A stretch of 64,000 bases of DNA, from contig JAJVIG010000006.1 of NCBI GenBank assembly GCA_022072145.1, positions 1-64,000 on the forward strand. Reading direction: 5' to 3'. The translations under genes and the position numbers were made by a program. The DNA is from Pseudomonadales bacterium. Its GTDB lineage: Bacteria > Pseudomonadota > Gammaproteobacteria > Pseudomonadales > UBA5518. Numbering within the stretch: the first letter of the stretch is position 1; each line of letters opens with the position of its first letter. The notes beneath the pieces are model-generated. The model was not told the origin of the DNA. It searched no databases and was given only the letters and a program-made list of their open reading frames with translations. Shown one piece after another: positions 48,724-57,527 of this stretch.

Positions 48724-49022
48724 CCACGATGCTGCGCAAGGAAAAGAAAAAGGTCGTCGACGAGGTCTGGACCGACGAACGGATCCGGCGCTTCCTGCAC
48801 CTCCTGCCACCCGAAGGCATCGACGCCGACTTCCACCGCCTGCGCCGCGCCTACCAGGCGATGCGACCGGAGGACTTCGAGGACTTCATCGCGATGTTCG
48901 TCGCCGAAGGCGGACGCCTCGACGCGCGCGGCCCCGAAGGCCAGACGCTGCTCGAGGAACTCGCCCGCCATCGCCACGGCGAGCCCTTCGCCGCGATCCT
49001 CCGCCAGGCCACGCACCCGTAG
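48720..49022 (+). CDS. Small conserved protein, PA4642 type
   Basis: 100-residue, highly charged protein of unknown function. It resembles what I recall as the PA4642 family of Pseudomonas: a basic start ([22 protein letters not shown]), a central [25 protein letters not shown] and an ankyrin-like short segment [20 protein letters not shown]. No signal peptide or membrane helix, so cytoplasmic. Starts at an ATG overlapping the gatB stop by 4 nt, so it is co-translated with gatCAB. Its TAG stop is part of the GTAG end of a REP palindrome. Confidence 0.8.
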
Positions 49023-49165
49023 GTCCGGGCTGTGCCCGGACATTGTCCGGCGCCTCGTGCGGCACATCGTTCGGCCACAGGCCGAACCTACCGGACATTC
49101 GTGCGGTCCGGGCTGTGCCCGGACATGCCCGGTCGTGGCATCGTTCGGCCACAGGCCGAACCTAC
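49019..49165. repeat. Duplicated REP/BIME palindrome array (four units)
   Basis: Four short palindromes in alternating orientation fill the gap between convergent genes. Units 1 and 3 share GTCCGGGC-TGT-GCCCGGAC (49023-49041 and 49106-49124), preceded by GTAG in unit 1 (49019-49022) and by a decayed GTGCG in unit 3. Units 2 and 4 share GTTCGGCC-ACA-GGCCGAAC (49069-49087 and 49143-49161), each followed by CTAC, the reverse complement of GTAG. All stems are perfect 8-bp with 3-nt loops. GTAG plus an imperfectly shared palindrome is the form of REP elements mobilised by REP-associated tyrosine transposases (RAYTs). No RAYT gene is in the window. The array could also act as a bidirectional terminator. 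Confidence 0.88.
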
Positions 49166-50373
49166 CGGCGACGATGGGAGACCAGCAGTTCCGGGTCGGG
49201 GTGCACGCAGGGGAGTTTCTGCCCCAGCAACTCCTCGATCTGCGGCAGCAGGAAGGCGTCGTCCTCGCAGGCGAAGCTGATCGAGGTGCCGCTGGCGCCG
49301 GCCCGGCCGGTGCGCCCGATGCGGTGCACGTAGTCGTCCGGATCCTCGGGCAACGTGTAGTTGACCACGTGGGTCACGCCCTCGACGTGGATGCCGCGCC
49401 CCGCCACGTCGGTGGCGACCAGCACGCGGTAGCTGCCGTCGCGGAAGGCTTCCAGCGTCTTGACGCGCTTGGGCTGCGGCACCTCGCCGGAGAGGATCCC
49501 GCAACTGATCCCGGCGCGCTCCAGGCGCTCGTGCAGGCGGCGCACCTGGTCGCGGCGGTTCGCGAACACCATCACGCTGGCCGCCTCGGGCTGTTTCAGC
49601 AGGTTCAGCAGCAGATCGAGCTTGCGGTCGGCCTCGACCAGATAGACGATCTGCTCCACGTCCTTCGAAGCGACCCGGTCGGGCTCGATCTCGACCCGCA
49701 CCGGATCGTGCGTCCACTGGTCCGACAGCCGCACGACTTCCTCGGTGAAGGTGGCGCTGAAGAACATGGTCTGGCGGTGCGATTTCGGCGGGGTCTGGCG
49801 TACGATGCGGCGCACCTGCGGGATGAAGCCCATGTCGAGCATGCGGTCCGCCTCGTCGATGACCAGCAGTTCGACGCGATCGAGGTGCACCTGGCGCTGG
49901 CTATGGAAATCCATCAGCCGCCCCGGCGTGGCGACCAGGATGTCGACCAGACGGCGCTCGAGCTGCTGGCGCTGGCGATCGTAATCGACGCCACCGATCA
50001 GCGTGACGATGTGCATGTCCGTGTGCCGGGCGAGATCGGCGGCGTCCTTCGCGATCTGCAGCACCAGCTCGCGGGTCGGGGCGATGACCAGCGCGCGCGG
50101 CTCGCCGGCGTAGCGCGGCTCCTCGGGTGGCGTGTTCAGCAGATCGGTCAGGATCGTGAGCAGGAACGCCGCCGTCTTGCCGGTGCCGGTCTGCGCCTTG
50201 CCGATGCAGTCGTGCCCGAGCAGCGTGTACGGCAACACCTCCTGCTGGATCGGTGTGCAGTGCGTGAAGCCGAGATCGTCGACCGCGCGCAACAGCGGCT
50301 CGGGCAAGCCGAGCTCGCGAAAAGTCACGCTGGGCCTGGGGGCGGGGCCCGCCGCCGCGGTCTGTTCCTGCAT
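49162..50373 (-). CDS. rhlB: DEAD-box RNA helicase, RhlB-like
   Basis: ATP-dependent RNA helicase of the RhlB/RhlE group. 403 residues from the ATG of MQEQTAAAG; a TTG eight codons upstream is an alternative. Q motif with GFTHCTPIQ, Walker [28 protein letters not shown] as [13 protein letters not shown] as FFSATF, and the domain 2 motifs ARGIHVEG-type GRGIHVEGV and [10 protein letters not shown]. The short basic tail SHRRR ends at a TAG provided by REP unit 4. Position near hemA/prfA does not decide between RhlB and RhlE; overall form favours RhlB. Confidence 0.9.
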   Translation of the reverse strand: MQEQTAAAGPAPRPSVTFRELGLPEPLLRAVDDLGFTHCTPIQQEVLPYTLLGHDCIGKAQTGTGKTAAFLLTILTDLLNTPPEEPRYAGEPRALVIAPTRELVLQIAKDAADLARHTDMHIVTLIGGVDYDRQRQQLERRLVDILVATPGRLMDFHSQRQVHLDRVELLVIDEADRMLDMGFIPQVRRIVRQTPPKSHRQTMFFSATFTEEVVRLSDQWTHDPVRVEIEPDRVASKDVEQIVYLVEADRKLDLLLNLLKQPEAASVMVFANRRDQVRRLHERLERAGISCGILSGEVPQPKRVKTLEAFRDGSYRVLVATDVAGRGIHVEGVTHVVNYTLPEDPDDYVHRIGRTGRAGASGTSISFACEDDAFLLPQIEELLGQKLPCVHPDPELLVSHRRR

Positions 50374-50570
50374 CTCGTCCGTCCGTTGCTGCGCCAATCC
50401 GCGAGCTTAATGGCTGCACTGGCGACGCCGCAATCGCGGGCGGGGCGAACTCCAGCTTATTACCGCTGGCGAGCGGCAGCGCTGCCCATATAGAATCCTG
50501 CCGCAGGGGACCCGTACCACGGGGCAATCCGCATCGTCGGCAAGAAGAGCGAAGCCAGGCTGACCGTCGC

Positions 50571-53363
50571 ATGACGCTCGTTTCCGCACGCACAGCACCG
50601 CGCGTCCTGCTCGCCTCCGAGGATCCGCTCGAAGCACATCTGTTGCGCAGCCTGCTGCGCGCACTGCCCGATCCACGACCGGAACTGATCACCGCCGAGG
50701 CGGGGTCGGCCGCCTGGAGCGCCGCGCTCGCGCACTGCGACATCTGTTTCCTTTCCTTCGCCGGCGGCGAACGCCCGCTCGCCGTCACGCTGGCGCAGAT
50801 CGCGGCGATCGCGCCGGGGCTGCGCGTGGTCGGGGTGCTCGGCGCGCAGGATCGCTTCGGCGACCGCGCCGAGATCGTGCAGGCGCTGCGTGCCGGTCTG
50901 GGCGAGATCGTGCTGCTCGAGGAGCTGTCGCTGGCGGCGCTGCGCGAGTTGATCACGCCGCGCCGCCCCGGCCTCGCGGCGCCAGGAGGCAGCAATGGCC
51001 CGCGTCTCGCTGGCGCGGCCGAATCACCGCGGGCCGCGCCCCCTCCGACCGACGCCCTGCCCATCGGAACCGCATCGACGGGCAGTTGGCGCATCACGCT
51101 GAGCGAGCAGCGCGCCGCATTCGACGCCCCGACTCTCGAGCGCCTGGGGCATGCGCCGGGCACGGTGGGCAACACGCTGGGTGACTGGAAGGCGCTGATC
51201 CACCCCGAGGACATCGACCGTCTGGTCGCCGAGGTCCACGGTGTCCTGAACGGTTCGGCGCCGCCGCACCCGATCGGGTACCGGCTGCGCACCGCGAACG
51301 GCGAGTGGATCGCGGTGGTGTCGGACGACATCGCGGTGGAACTCGACGACCGCGGATCCCCGCGCGCGATCAGCGGCCATTTCTACGAAACCGCCGCTCG
51401 CCCGACCACGACCGCCGTGCCCCACGGCGAGGCGCTGGCACCACCGGCCCCGCCGGTGGGTGGAGATGCGGACGGGCTGGCCGAACGGCTGGCCACGGCG
51501 GTGACGCGGCTGCGCCGTGATGCCTCCGGCGTGTTCCGCGTCGTCTGGAGCAATGCCGCGGCAGGAGCGCTCGAACAGCGCGAGCCGGAGCTGCTGCACG
51601 GTTTGCGGCCGGCCGAGTTCACACCACCCTTCGACGGTTTCGATCTCGAGGACGCGCTGGCACGCGTGCACCAGACCGGCATCGCCGAAGCCCGCGAGGC
51701 GATGGCGCTGGGCCGGGGCGAGCAGCCGCACTGGCGCAGCTACCGCATCACGCGCCTCGACGACGGCGACGTGCTGCTCGAGGCCACCGACATCAGCGAG
51801 CACGTCGGGCTGCGCGTCACACGGCGCATGCAGGACGAGATGGCACAGTACATCGTGCGCGCGCTGCCGCTCAGCGCGCTGCTGGTCGACGAGCACGGGC
51901 GCGTGGTGCAGAGCGTGTCGGTCGCCGGCGGCACGCTCGGCACCGACCCGCGGGTACTCGAGGACCGCATGCTCGGCGAACTGCTGGGCGCCAACGCCGG
52001 CGCCGAGTGCCGGCTGCAGATCCAGAAAACGCTGAACACTGGCCGCATCGCCAGCGCGGTCTACGCGATCGAGACTCCCGAGGGACGCCAGTGGCTCGCC
52101 TGCCATTCGGCTGCGGTGCGCGGGCGCCCTGGCATGCCGCAACGCGCGCTGCTTACGTTGCAGGACGTCAGCGAGTCGGTACGCGACCTGAACGAGGCGC
52201 GCCTCGCACGCGACCAGCTGCGCGTGGCGATCCGGCGCATTCCGGTGCCGCTGTTCCTGAAGGACACCGACGGCCGCTACGTCGCGATCAACCCCGCGTT
52301 CGGCGAACTCTACGGCGTCGAGGAGAGCATGCTGCTCGGCAAGACGGACCTCGAGGTATTCCCCGACGAGCTCGCGATGGAACTGCATGAGGCGGACCGC
52401 CGCGTCGGTGCCGGTGCCCCGCTGATCGAGCTGCGCGTGGCAGGCCAGGGCGAGCGCCGTGGAGAGCACTTCTGGTTCGGCTTCGCGGTCGGCGAGCCCG
52501 GCCAGCCACCGACCGGCAGCGGCTGCCTGCTGGTCGCGCTCGATACGCTACCGCTGCCGGCGCGGCCGGAGGCGCCACCATCACCGGCCGGCGACGAGCA
52601 GGCGCCGCCCGGCGACCGCATCGACGACGCCACCGCGTCGGTGGTGGGGCGCGTGGAGCAGGTGCTGGTGGAAGCGGGCGACTACGCCGACGTGCTGCGC
52701 CGGCTGGAGCAGCTGGCCGAGACCACGATGCACGCGCAGGCGCTGATCCACGAGGTCGCCGGCAAGGCGGAGGCCTCGGCCAGCGCGCCGCTCACCGCGC
52801 TCACACCACTCGCGCAGAACATCGTCGACCTCGAGCGCGTGCTGTTGCCGGCGTCGGCACGCCTCGAGAACGAGTTCGCCGCCGGACTGCCGCTGGCGCA
52901 CTGCGATCCGCTGGTGTTCCACCAGGTGCTGCTGCGCGGGATCCGCCACGCGCGGCGCGGACTGGCCGGCGACGGCACGCTGGCGATCCGTCTGCGCGCG
53001 GTGAACTCGGCGCGCCGGGCCTGCGTGTCGTGTCGCGAGGGTTTCGAAGGGCAACACGTCGAACTGGTGATCGAGGACAGCGGCGCGATGCTGGGCGAGC
53101 AGGACTTCCGCGTGCTGGCGCAAAGTCACAGCGCCGACGCGCCGGCCGCGGGCGCGCTCGACGACCTCGCCGGGATCCACGCCCTGGTGCACAGCCAGGG
53201 CGGGCACCTGCAGATCCAGCAGAGTCTGCCGGCCGGCAACTCGCTGCACGTCTATTTCCGCGCGGCGAGCAGCGAGCGCAACGGCGAGCGCGAGGGAGCG
53301 TTGCGCTCGACCGTGACGCGTTTCCCGTTCGTGCGCCTGCGCGACCCGCGCAATCCTTCCTGA
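50571..53363 (+). CDS. Multi-PAS signalling protein with degenerate receiver and kinase core
   Basis: 930-residue cytoplasmic protein with no signal peptide or membrane helix. Order: a receiver-like fold (about 1-120) in which the phosphoacceptor position reads HCDICFLSF, with no Asp at the strand end; a PAS-3-type domain (170-275, HPEDIDRL); a weak PAS (300-410); a third PAS-like part (420-540); a clear PAS (545-660, PVPLFLKDTDGRYVAINPA); then a histidine-kinase-like C terminus. No H-box is evident. The ATPase region looks decayed: the N-box reads GIRHARRGL without Asn, the G1 box reads EDSGAML with one glycine, and the G2 loop is SLPAGNSL. A CxxC pair (Cys818, Cys821) precedes the G1 strand, as in some PAS kinases. 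Role unknown; a ligand-sensing or scaffold protein is inferred. Confidence 0.75.
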   Translation: MTLVSARTAPRVLLASEDPLEAHLLRSLLRALPDPRPELITAEAGSAAWSAALAHCDICFLSFAGGERPLAVTLAQIAAIAPGLRVVGVLGAQDRFGDRAEIVQALRAGLGEIVLLEELSLAALRELITPRRPGLAAPGGSNGPRLAGAAESPRAAPPPTDALPIGTASTGSWRITLSEQRAAFDAPTLERLGHAPGTVGNTLGDWKALIHPEDIDRLVAEVHGVLNGSAPPHPIGYRLRTANGEWIAVVSDDIAVELDDRGSPRAISGHFYETAARPTTTAVPHGEALAPPAPPVGGDADGLAERLATAVTRLRRDASGVFRVVWSNAAAGALEQREPELLHGLRPAEFTPPFDGFDLEDALARVHQTGIAEAREAMALGRGEQPHWRSYRITRLDDGDVLLEATDISEHVGLRVTRRMQDEMAQYIVRALPLSALLVDEHGRVVQSVSVAGGTLGTDPRVLEDRMLGELLGANAGAECRLQIQKTLNTGRIASAVYAIETPEGRQWLACHSAAVRGRPGMPQRALLTLQDVSESVRDLNEARLARDQLRVAIRRIPVPLFLKDTDGRYVAINPAFGELYGVEESMLLGKTDLEVFPDELAMELHEADRRVGAGAPLIELRVAGQGERRGEHFWFGFAVGEPGQPPTGSGCLLVALDTLPLPARPEAPPSPAGDEQAPPGDRIDDATASVVGRVEQVLVEAGDYADVLRRLEQLAETTMHAQALIHEVAGKAEASASAPLTALTPLAQNIVDLERVLLPASARLENEFAAGLPLAHCDPLVFHQVLLRGIRHARRGLAGDGTLAIRLRAVNSARRACVSCREGFEGQHVELVIEDSGAMLGEQDFRVLAQSHSADAPAAGALDDLAGIHALVHSQGGHLQIQQSLPAGNSLHVYFRAASSERNGEREGALRSTVTRFPFVRLRDPRNPS

Positions 53364-53364
53364 T

Positions 53365-54108
53365 TCAGCCGCAGCCCGGACAATCCGTGCGCCGGGCGAT
53401 GCGCAGGCGGTGGAAATCGAGCGCGAGCCCGTCGAACACCAGCAGCTCGCCGGCCACCACGCTGCCTGCGCCGCACAGCAGCTTCAGTGCCTGCAAGGCC
53501 TGCAGCACACCCATGGTGCCTACCACCGGCGCCGCGATGCCGTTGTGCGCGCAGGCGCCCGCCGCCTCGTCGCCGGCATCCGGATACAGGCACTCGTAAC
53601 AGGCGGATCCTGGCACCCGCGGATCGAACACCGCGAGCTGGCCTTCCCAGCCGATCGCCGCCGCGCTGACCAGCGGCACGCGATGACGCCGCGCGGCGGC
53701 GTTGATCGCGCGCCGCGACGGCCCGTTGTCACAGCAGTCGAGCACCAGGTCGACGTGCGGCAGCAGGCGATCGAGCAGCTCCGCGTCGGCCCGGCAGGCG
53801 AAGGTCTCGACGCGGACGCCGGGATTGAGGTCGCCGAGCGCGGCAGCTGCCGACTCGGTCTTGCACGCGCCGATGCGTCCGCTGCCGTGGATCACCTGTC
53901 GCTGCAGGTTGGACAGCTCGACGCGATCGGCATCGACCAGCAGCAGCCGCCCCACGCCGCTGGCCGCCAGATACAGCGCCGCCGGCGAACCCAGCCCGCC
54001 CAGGCCGACGATCAGCACACGCGCGTCGATCAGCCGCTGCTGGCCGGTGACGTCGATCGCCGGCAGCAGGATGTGGCGGCTGTAGCGCAGCAGTTCCTCG
54101 TCGTTCAT
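53365..54108 (-). CDS. moeB: MoeB/ThiF-family adenylyltransferase (E1-like)
   Basis: ATP-dependent enzyme that adenylates the C-terminal glycine of a ubiquitin-like sulfur carrier (MoaD or ThiS). 247 residues, close to the single-domain length. N terminus LLRYSRHILLP, ATP-binding GLGGLGSPAALYLA, VELSNLQRQVIH, a Zn-binding set CYECL and the final CPGCG, and a Cys in GACAHNGIAAPVVG that aligns with the ThiF catalytic cysteine. MoeB and ThiF cannot be told apart from this; the gene at this position in Pseudomonas is called moeB. Ends 1 nt from the PAS gene stop, convergent. Confidence 0.9.
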   Translation of the reverse strand: MNDEELLRYSRHILLPAIDVTGQQRLIDARVLIVGLGGLGSPAALYLAASGVGRLLLVDADRVELSNLQRQVIHGSGRIGACKTESAAAALGDLNPGVRVETFACRADAELLDRLLPHVDLVLDCCDNGPSRRAINAAARRHRVPLVSAAAIGWEGQLAVFDPRVPGSACYECLYPDAGDEAAGACAHNGIAAPVVGTMGVLQALQALKLLCGAGSVVAGELLVFDGLALDFHRLRIARRTDCPGCG

Positions 54109-54989
54109 GTCCGGTTGCTCCGCTGTGTGGCATACGGTCCGGCGCGACGCCCCTGCGTCACGCGCTCGTGGCCGGCCAGATCGCGGTGGGTCGCGATGGC
54201 GGCGAAACCGGCCGCCGCGAACAGCGCGCGCACCGCCTCACCCTGAGCGGCCCCGTGCTCGCACAGCAGCCAGCCGCCGGGGCTCAGGTGCGCCGGCGCC
54301 CGGGCAACGATCGCGCGCAGCGCGTCAAGCCCGTCGTCGCCCGCGACCAGCGCGTGGCGCGGCTCGCGGCATACCCCCGGTGCCGCCAGACACGGATCGG
54401 TCTCGGCCACGTACGGCGGGTTCGCGACCACCAGCGCGAAGCACCACCCCTGCAGGCCGGCGAACCAGTCGCCCGGTGCGAAGTCCACGTTGTCGAGCGC
54501 GAGCCGCGTGGCGTTGGCGCGCGCCAGGCGCAGCGCGGCCGGATCACGGTCGATGCCGAGCACGCGCCACGCGGGGCGCTCGCTCGCTAGCGCCAGCGCG
54601 ATCGCCCCGCTGCCGGTGCCCAGATCGAGCACCTCTGCCACGGCAGCGCCCGTGCACTCGAGCGCGAGTTCGACCAGCAGCTCGGTCTCCGGGCGCGGCA
54701 CCAGCGTGCTGCCGTCGAGCACGATATCGAGCGACCAGAATTCCTGTCGCCCCAGCAGGTACGCCACCGGCTCGCCGGCCTGTCGCCGTGCGAGCAGTGC
54801 GTGGTAGCTCGCACGCGCCGCAGCGTCGACCGCTGTCTCCGGACGCGCGTACAGCTGCGTGCGGGTCGACCCGAGCACGTGCGCGAGCAGCAATTCGGCA
54901 TCGAGCCGCGCATCCGGCGTCGCAAGCCACTCACGCGCCGCGGCGAGCAGCGAGCCCACCGTTGCCGGCAGCGCGTCGGCCGCGCTCAT
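54105..54989 (-). CDS. prmC: PrmC, release-factor glutamine methyltransferase
   Basis: Methylates the glutamine of the GGQ motif in PrfA and PrfB, raising termination efficiency. 294 residues from the ATG of [15 protein letters not shown] motif [16 protein letters not shown] and the target-binding NPPYVAE are intact; [11 protein letters not shown] is the usual motif X. The start overlaps the prfA stop and the end overlaps moeB, both by 4 nt, matching its partner relation with prfA. Confidence 0.95.
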   Translation of the reverse strand: MSAADALPATVGSLLAAAREWLATPDARLDAELLLAHVLGSTRTQLYARPETAVDAAARASYHALLARRQAGEPVAYLLGRQEFWSLDIVLDGSTLVPRPETELLVELALECTGAAVAEVLDLGTGSGAIALALASERPAWRVLGIDRDPAALRLARANATRLALDNVDFAPGDWFAGLQGWCFALVVANPPYVAETDPCLAAPGVCREPRHALVAGDDGLDALRAIVARAPAHLSPGGWLLCEHGAAQGEAVRALFAAAGFAAIATHRDLAGHERVTQGRRAGPYATQRSNRT

Positions 54990-56068
54990 TCGGCCAGCGC
55001 CGCGAGTTGTTCGGCCTGGTATTCGCCGAGCAGCGGATCGATCACGCAGTCGAGCTCGCCCTCGAGAATCTCGGGCAGCCGGTACAGCGTGAGGTTGATG
55101 CGATGGTCCGTGACCCGGCCCTGCGGATAGTTGTAGGTGCGGATGCGCTCCGAGCGGTCGCCGCTGCCCACCTGCAGCCGGCGCTCGCTGGCCTGCGCGT
55201 CGGCCTGTTGCTGCTGGGCGTCGGCGAGCAGGCGCGCCTGCAGCAGCGCCATCGCACGCGCCCGGTTCTTGTGCTGCGAGCGTTCGTCCTGGCACTCGAC
55301 CACGATGCCGCTCGGCAGGTGCGTGATGCGCACCGCCGAATCGGTGCGGTTCACGTGCTGTCCGCCGGCGCCCGAGGCGCGGTAGGTATCCACGCGCAGG
55401 TCCGCCCTGGCGATCTCGATCGCCTCGATCCCGGCCACCTCGGGCAGGATCGCCACCGTACAGGCCGAGGTGTGGATGCGGCCCTGCGATTCGGTCGCCG
55501 GCACGCGCTGCACGCGGTGGGTGCCGGATTCGAATTTCAGCCGCGAGAACACGTCGGCCCCCGACACCAGCGCGATCACTTCCTTGTAGCCACCGTGCTC
55601 GCCGGGGCGCTCGCTGATCGTCTCGAGCTGCCAGCCGCGCCGATCGGCGTAGCGCGCGTACATGCGCAACAGGTCGCCGGCGAAGATCGCCGCCTCGTCG
55701 CCGCCGGTGCCGGCGCGGACCTCGAGGAAGACGTTGCTGCCGTCGCGCGGGTCGCGTGGCAGCAGCAGCTTCTGCAGTTCGAGCTCGAGCGCCTCGCGCC
55801 GCCCGGCGCCGGCCGCGAGCTCCTCGTCGGCCATCGCGCGCAGTTCCGGGTCGGCATCGCCTGCGAGCGCCTGCGCGGTCTCGATATCGGCGAGCACCTG
55901 CCGGTAGCGCGCGAAGGCCTGCACCACCGCCTCGATTTCCGCGTACTCGCGCCCCAGCGCGCGAAAGCGCGCCTGGTCCGCGATGGTGTCGGCCTCGGCG
56001 AGCAGCGCGGTGAGTTCCTGGTAGCGTTCCCCGAGCCCCTCGAGGCGGCGGTACAGCGATTCCTTCAT
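54986..56068 (-). CDS. prfA: PrfA, peptide chain release factor 1
   Basis: Reads UAA and UAG and triggers peptide release. 360 residues, the E. coli length, from the ATG of [15 protein letters not shown]. The codon-reading PAT motif is in [12 protein letters not shown] and the catalytic GGQ in [16 protein letters not shown]2 would have SPF in place of PAT, so this is RF1. It overlaps hemA and prmC by 4 nt each. Confidence 0.97.
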   Translation of the reverse strand: MKESLYRRLEGLGERYQELTALLAEADTIADQARFRALGREYAEIEAVVQAFARYRQVLADIETAQALAGDADPELRAMADEELAAGAGRREALELELQKLLLPRDPRDGSNVFLEVRAGTGGDEAAIFAGDLLRMYARYADRRGWQLETISERPGEHGGYKEVIALVSGADVFSRLKFESGTHRVQRVPATESQGRIHTSACTVAILPEVAGIEAIEIARADLRVDTYRASGAGGQHVNRTDSAVRITHLPSGIVVECQDERSQHKNRARAMALLQARLLADAQQQQADAQASERRLQVGSGDRSERIRTYNYPQGRVTDHRINLTLYRLPEILEGELDCVIDPLLGEYQAEQLAALAE

Positions 56069-57354
56069 GATTCCTCGCCGCCGTCTTCGCCCGCCTGCGC
56101 GTCCAGCCCGAACAGCCGGCGGCTCCAGTCGATCAGCTCGCCGCGGCCCTCGGCCGCCGCGCGGCGCAGTTGCACCGTGGGCGCGTGCATCAGCTTGTTG
56201 GTGAGATTGCGCGCCAGCTGGGCGAGCAGCTGCTCGGCGTCGGCGCCGCCGCGCAACTGGCGCAGCGCGCGCTCGAGTTCGCCGTCGCGCAGCTGTTCGC
56301 CGCGGGCACGGTAGTCGCGCAGCGTGCCGACCGCATCCAGGCTGCGGCAGCCGCGCAGCCACGCCTCGACGCCCGCGGCGACGATCGACGCGGCGCGCTG
56401 TGCCTCGCCCTCGCGGGCGCGGCGGTTGTCGTCGATGATCTGCTCGAGGTCGTCGACGCTGTAGAGGTATACGTCCGACAGCTCGCCGACCTGCGGTTCG
56501 ATGTCACGTGGCACCGCGATGTCGACCATGAAGATCGGCCGGTGGCGGCGCTGGCGGATCGCCTGCTCGACGGTGCCCTTGCCGATGATCGGCAGCTGGC
56601 TCGCGGTGGAGCTGATCACGATGTCGGCGCGCGCCAGCGAGGCCGGGATCTCCGACAGCAGGATCGCCTCGCCCCCGCAGCGGGCCGTGACCTGCTCGGC
56701 GCGCGCCAGCGTGCGGTTGGCGACGATCAGCCGCGACACGCCGGCCTCGGTGAGGTGGCGGGCGACCAGTTCGATCGTCTCGCCGGCGCCGATCAGCAGC
56801 GCCGTGGTCGATCCGAGGTCGGTGAAGATGTGGCGCGCCAGCTTCACGGCCGCGAACGCGACCGACACCGGGTTCTCGCCGATTGCGGTCTCGCTGCGTA
56901 CCTGCTTGGCGACGGCGAACACGTGACTCAGCGCGCGCGCCAGTTCGGGACCCACCGATCCCGCGTGCCGCGCGGTGGCGTAAGCGGACTTGATCTGGCC
57001 GAAGATCTGCGGCTCGCCGATCACCATCGAATCGAGGCCGCAAGCCACTTCGATCAGGTGGCGCACGGCATCGGCGTCGCGCAGGCGGTACAGGCACTGC
57101 TCGACGTCGGCGCGCGCCACGTGGTGCGAACCGGCAAACCAGTCGACCAGCCGCTCCTCGGCGACGAGCCCGGCGCCGGTGCTGGCGATCAGTTCGGTGC
57201 GATTGCAGGTCGACAGGATCACGACCTCGGCCGCGCCACCGGCCGCGCAGGCACGCTGCAAGGCCTCCGGCACCTGCTCGGGAGCGAACGCGACGCGCTC
57301 GCGCACCGCGACCGGCGCAGTGGTGTGGTTCAGTCCGACGACCAGCAGGCTCAT
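56065..57354 (-). CDS. hemA: HemA, glutamyl-tRNA reductase
   Basis: First step of the C5 tetrapyrrole pathway. 429 residues from the ATG of [19 protein letters not shown]. Catalytic Cys50 is in [14 protein letters not shown]-binding [16 protein letters not shown] and [11 protein letters not shown] follow, then the helical dimerisation domain. Starts the hemA-prfA-prmC-moeB operon and is divergent from the TPR lipoprotein gene. Confidence 0.97.
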   Translation of the reverse strand: MSLLVVGLNHTTAPVAVRERVAFAPEQVPEALQRACAAGGAAEVVILSTCNRTELIASTGAGLVAEERLVDWFAGSHHVARADVEQCLYRLRDADAVRHLIEVACGLDSMVIGEPQIFGQIKSAYATARHAGSVGPELARALSHVFAVAKQVRSETAIGENPVSVAFAAVKLARHIFTDLGSTTALLIGAGETIELVARHLTEAGVSRLIVANRTLARAEQVTARCGGEAILLSEIPASLARADIVISSTASQLPIIGKGTVEQAIRQRRHRPIFMVDIAVPRDIEPQVGELSDVYLYSVDDLEQIIDDNRRAREGEAQRAASIVAAGVEAWLRGCRSLDAVGTLRDYRARGEQLRDGELERALRQLRGGADAEQLLAQLARNLTNKLMHAPTVQLRRAAAEGRGELIDWSRRLFGLDAQAGEDGGEES

Positions 57355-57527
57355 GAATGAAAAGCTACTCCCCCGCGCGAGCGCCGCAGGCCGCGAACAG
57401 CACTCCAACGGGGCGGGACAGGGATCAGGAACGGGCGGGAAGTGTATCAATTCACAGGCAAATTGTGCAGAATCCGGCCATGATGGCGCCTCACCAGAGC
57501 AAATCGCGCGCCGTTGCGCGCCCCCCC

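Noticed and set aside
49088-49717. Minus-strand open frame of 209 codons overlapping the helicase C terminus and the REP array
   Set aside because: It is an alternative frame of the helicase gene rich in Arg, Gly and Ala, without similarity or a plausible start.
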